A stretch of DNA of 64,000 nucleotides, taken from positions 125,498 through 189,497 of the forward strand of contig NZ_JADOBI010000009.1 of assembly GCF_015644585.1 (NCBI RefSeq), read 5' to 3'. The DNA comes from Rahnella laticis (lineage in GTDB: Bacteria > Pseudomonadota > Gammaproteobacteria > Enterobacterales > Enterobacteriaceae). Numbering within the stretch: position 1 is the first letter of the stretch; every line of letters begins with the position of its first letter. The position numbers were made by a program, and so were the translations under genes. Below are positions 61,995 to 64,000 of the stretch, one piece after another. The notes beneath the pieces are model-generated. The model did no database searches. It saw only the letters and a program-made list of their open reading frames with translations, and was not told where the DNA came from.

Positions 61995-63305
61995 ATGAGT
62001 TCCGACGTAAACACCAATGAAGCCATGTCCGTGTTCCTTTCTTCCCAGCCAGCAGATGCCCGTTGGGGTGAAAAAGCGACGCTGAGCACCGGTTCTGATG
62101 GCATGACTATCCATCTGAAAGAGGGCGATGCGCTGACTGCGATTGCCCGTGCGGCACGCCGTATTGATGGTCAGGGCGTGAAAAACGTCAAGCTGGCAGG
62201 CGAAGGCTGGGATCTCGAAAATAGCTGGGCATTCTGGCAGGGTTTCCGCGGCCCGAAAGGCACGCGAAATGTCGAATGGGCTGAGCTGTCTGAAGATGAC
62301 ACTACCGCGCTGCAACAGCGTCTGAAAATCATCGACTGGGTGCGTAACACCATCAATACCCCGGCAGAAGATTTGTCGCCTGAGCAACTGGCGACCCGCG
62401 CAGTCGATCTGATGTGTGAATTTGGCAACGAGAAAGTCAGCTACCGCATCACCAAAGGTGACGATCTGCGTCAGCAAAGCTACATGGGTATCCACACTGT
62501 GGGCCGTGGCTCTGACCGTCCGCCGGTTCTGCTGGCACTCGATTACAACCCGACCGGCGACGCTGAAGCGCCGGTTTATGCCTGTCTGGTCGGCAAAGGG
62601 ATTACTTTTGACACCGGCGGCTACAGCCTGAAACCGAGCGCTTCCATGGATTCCATGAAAGCTGACATGGGCGGTGCGGCTACCCTGACAGGCGCGCTGG
62701 CGCTGGCGGCGGCAAATGGTCTGAACAAACGTGTGAAATTGTACCTGTGCTGCGCGGATAACATGGTAAGCGGAAATGCCCTGAAACTGGGCGATATCAT
62801 CCGCTACCGCAACGGCAAAACGGTTGAAGTGATGAACACCGATGCCGAAGGCCGTCTGGTTCTGGCTGATGGCCTGATCGACGCTTCTGCGCAAAATCCG
62901 GAGCTGATCATTGACGCGGCAACGCTGACCGGTGCGGCCAAAACCGCATTGGGCAACGATTACCATGCGTTATTCAGCTTTGACGATGCGCTGGTGGCAG
63001 AGTTGCTGGCAAGTGCGAAAGAAGAACATGAACCGTTCTGGCGCCTGCCGCTGGAAGAGTTCCACCGTTCGCATCTGCCTTCCAATTTTGCAGAGCTGAA
63101 CAATATCGCCGGTCCTGCACACACTGCGGGCGCAAGTACGGCGGCGGCTTTCCTGTCTCATTTCGTCACTGAATATAAGAAAGGCTGGCTGCACATCGAC
63201 TGTTCTGCAACCTACCGTAAAAGCGCGGCTGACCAGTGGTCTGCAGGCGCGACTGGTCTGGGTGTGCGTACCGTCGCTAACCTCTTGTTAGCCAAGTCTA
63301 AATAA
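61995..63305 (+). CDS. pepB: Peptidase B (leucyl aminopeptidase family M17)
   Basis: A 436-residue cytosolic aminopeptidase (E. coli PepB 427) that degrades peptides, including Cys-Gly and acidic N-termini. The signature [14 protein letters not shown] is intact and supplies Mn/Zn ligands; further ligands are in [15 protein letters not shown] and MKADMGG. In E. coli pepB follows iscX at the end of the isc cluster; here it follows iscS directly. AGGAG precedes the ATG. It may be co-transcribed with iscS, as no terminator is visible in the 112-base gap. Confidence 0.96.
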   Translation: MSSDVNTNEAMSVFLSSQPADARWGEKATLSTGSDGMTIHLKEGDALTAIARAARRIDGQGVKNVKLAGEGWDLENSWAFWQGFRGPKGTRNVEWAELSEDDTTALQQRLKIIDWVRNTINTPAEDLSPEQLATRAVDLMCEFGNEKVSYRITKGDDLRQQSYMGIHTVGRGSDRPPVLLALDYNPTGDAEAPVYACLVGKGITFDTGGYSLKPSASMDSMKADMGGAATLTGALALAAANGLNKRVKLYLCCADNMVSGNALKLGDIIRYRNGKTVEVMNTDAEGRLVLADGLIDASAQNPELIIDAATLTGAAKTALGNDYHALFSFDDALVAELLASAKEEHEPFWRLPLEEFHRSHLPSNFAELNNIAGPAHTAGASTAAAFLSHFVTEYKKGWLHIDCSATYRKSAADQWSAGATGLGVRTVANLLLAKSK

Positions 63306-63331
63306 CAGAATCATTTGTTTAAGTAAGAATA

Positions 63332-63358
63332 ACGGGGCGCTGATTAGCGCCCCGTTTT
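63332..63358 (+). terminator. pepB terminator
   Basis: ACGGGGCGCT and AGCGCCCCGT form a perfect 10-bp stem with a GATT loop followed by TTT, 27 bases after the pepB stop and just before sseB. Confidence 0.9.
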
Positions 63359-63381
63359 ATACCATTACCGGAGTCAGTATT

Positions 63382-64000
63382 ATGAGTGTCCCACACGATC
63401 ATCTCCCTGCGGGAGCCGCAGCGGTAAACGGGGAAAATGAGCTGGAGCGTCTGCTTCGCCTGTCCGTCAGCGCGCCTGCCTGGCGCCCGGCGTTTTACCA
63501 GACCTTGCTGGATTCCACCGTTTTCGTGCTGGGCGATGCAGGTCAGGATGACGCGGAAAAGCAGGGCAGTGTGGCGATCACCGCCGGTAGCGAACTCAAT
63601 ATCCTGCACTGGGAAAAACAGGACGGCAGTTCGGTCATTCCTTTCTTCTCTTCAGTTGATGTGCTTGAAAAAGCCAGCGCGGGCGAAAGTCCCGACGAGC
63701 AGGCGTTTGTTGCGCTGCCTGCCCGTGTGTTGTTTGAAATGACGCAGGGCGATGAGCTGTTTCTGAATCCGAAATCCGAATACGGAAAGGAATTCACCCC
63801 AAACGAAGTCACGCTGCTGCTGAGCAACGGCGGATTACATGCGCCGTCAGAGCTGGTGCTGGACAAAGAAAGTCAGTTACTGATTGGTCAGCCGGAAGAA
63901 TATCCTTCAGCCATGATTGATGCGCTAACGACGCTTTTTACCCAGAAAAAGCCGGTACGCCGTGCCTTTATGGCGCTGATCCACGATAAAGCGGTGGATG
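63382..64000 (+). CDS. sseB: SseB family protein (partial, runs off the window)
   Basis: 206 codons are visible of an expected about 260. The N-terminus has a short extra Ala/Pro/Asp segment before NELERLLRLS. The family core follows: RPAFYQTLLDSTVFVLG, LHWEKQDGSSVIPFFSS, LFEMTQGDELFLNPKSEYGKEFTP and MIDALTTLFTQKKPVRRAF. These match E. coli SseB, linked to serine sensitivity but of unsettled function. Gene order pepB-sseB is conserved. The 3' end lies beyond position 64000. Confidence 0.93.
   Translation, partial: MSVPHDHLPAGAAAVNGENELERLLRLSVSAPAWRPAFYQTLLDSTVFVLGDAGQDDAEKQGSVAITAGSELNILHWEKQDGSSVIPFFSSVDVLEKASAGESPDEQAFVALPARVLFEMTQGDELFLNPKSEYGKEFTPNEVTLLLSNGGLHAPSELVLDKESQLLIGQPEEYPSAMIDALTTLFTQKKPVRRAFMALIHDKAVD

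Overview
The window looks like chromosomal DNA of an Enterobacterales bacterium. The block glmY-glrK-qseG-glrR-glnB, hmp/glyA, hcaT/csiE, suhB, trmJ-iscR-iscS-pepB-sseB follows the E. coli order with very similar proteins. Two ERIC-type intergenic repeats and a ShlB/CdiB-type secretion locus suggest a Serratia/Yersinia/Rahnella-like relative. That placement is an inference; I cannot name the species. I found no tRNA, rRNA, CRISPR array, prophage or transposase gene.

Layout. 1-1.2 kb: an Old Yellow Enzyme reductase. 1.3-15.3 kb: an accessory island read right to left, with cdiB, a 9.5 kb cdiA and a cdiI-like gene. It is followed downstream by a displaced, decayed CdiA toxin tail with its own immunity gene, then an AT-rich lipoprotein and a DUF2569 membrane protein. 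15.3-24.5 kb: an overlapping recC-recB-recD operon without ptrA. 24.5-36 kb: small accessory genes. These include two clusters of tiny membrane proteins missed by ordinary ORF cut-offs, an MFS/LysR pair, an XRE membrane protein, a diguanylate cyclase, lipoproteins, a cold-shock protein and a YhjX-like pyruvate-responsive transporter. 36.3-41.3 kb: a ferric-siderophore uptake operon (permease, ATPase, TonB receptor, binding protein). 41.4-42.3 kb: a two-gene HicA-like/HTH module with a palindromic operator. 43.9-45.9 kb: an isolated PBP2 paralogue. 46-50.6 kb: the GlmY small RNA with its sigma-54 promoter and three GlrR sites, then the GlrK/QseG/GlrR system and glnB. 50.7-64 kb: conserved housekeeping genes plus a zevAB-like metal transporter pair.

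The most striking observation is at the right end. The canonical isc locus contains only iscR and iscS before pepB and sseB. The genes iscU, iscA, hscB, hscA, fdx and iscX are missing. IscS lacks the C-terminal tail that helps bind IscU, and an ERIC element plus an intrinsic terminator separate iscR from iscS. IscR keeps its [2Fe-2S] ligands and its promoter keeps two IscR sites. The simplest reading is a lineage that has dropped ISC scaffold assembly, presumably relying on another system such as SUF, while keeping IscS as a general sulfur donor and IscR as a sensor. Genome-wide data are needed to confirm this.
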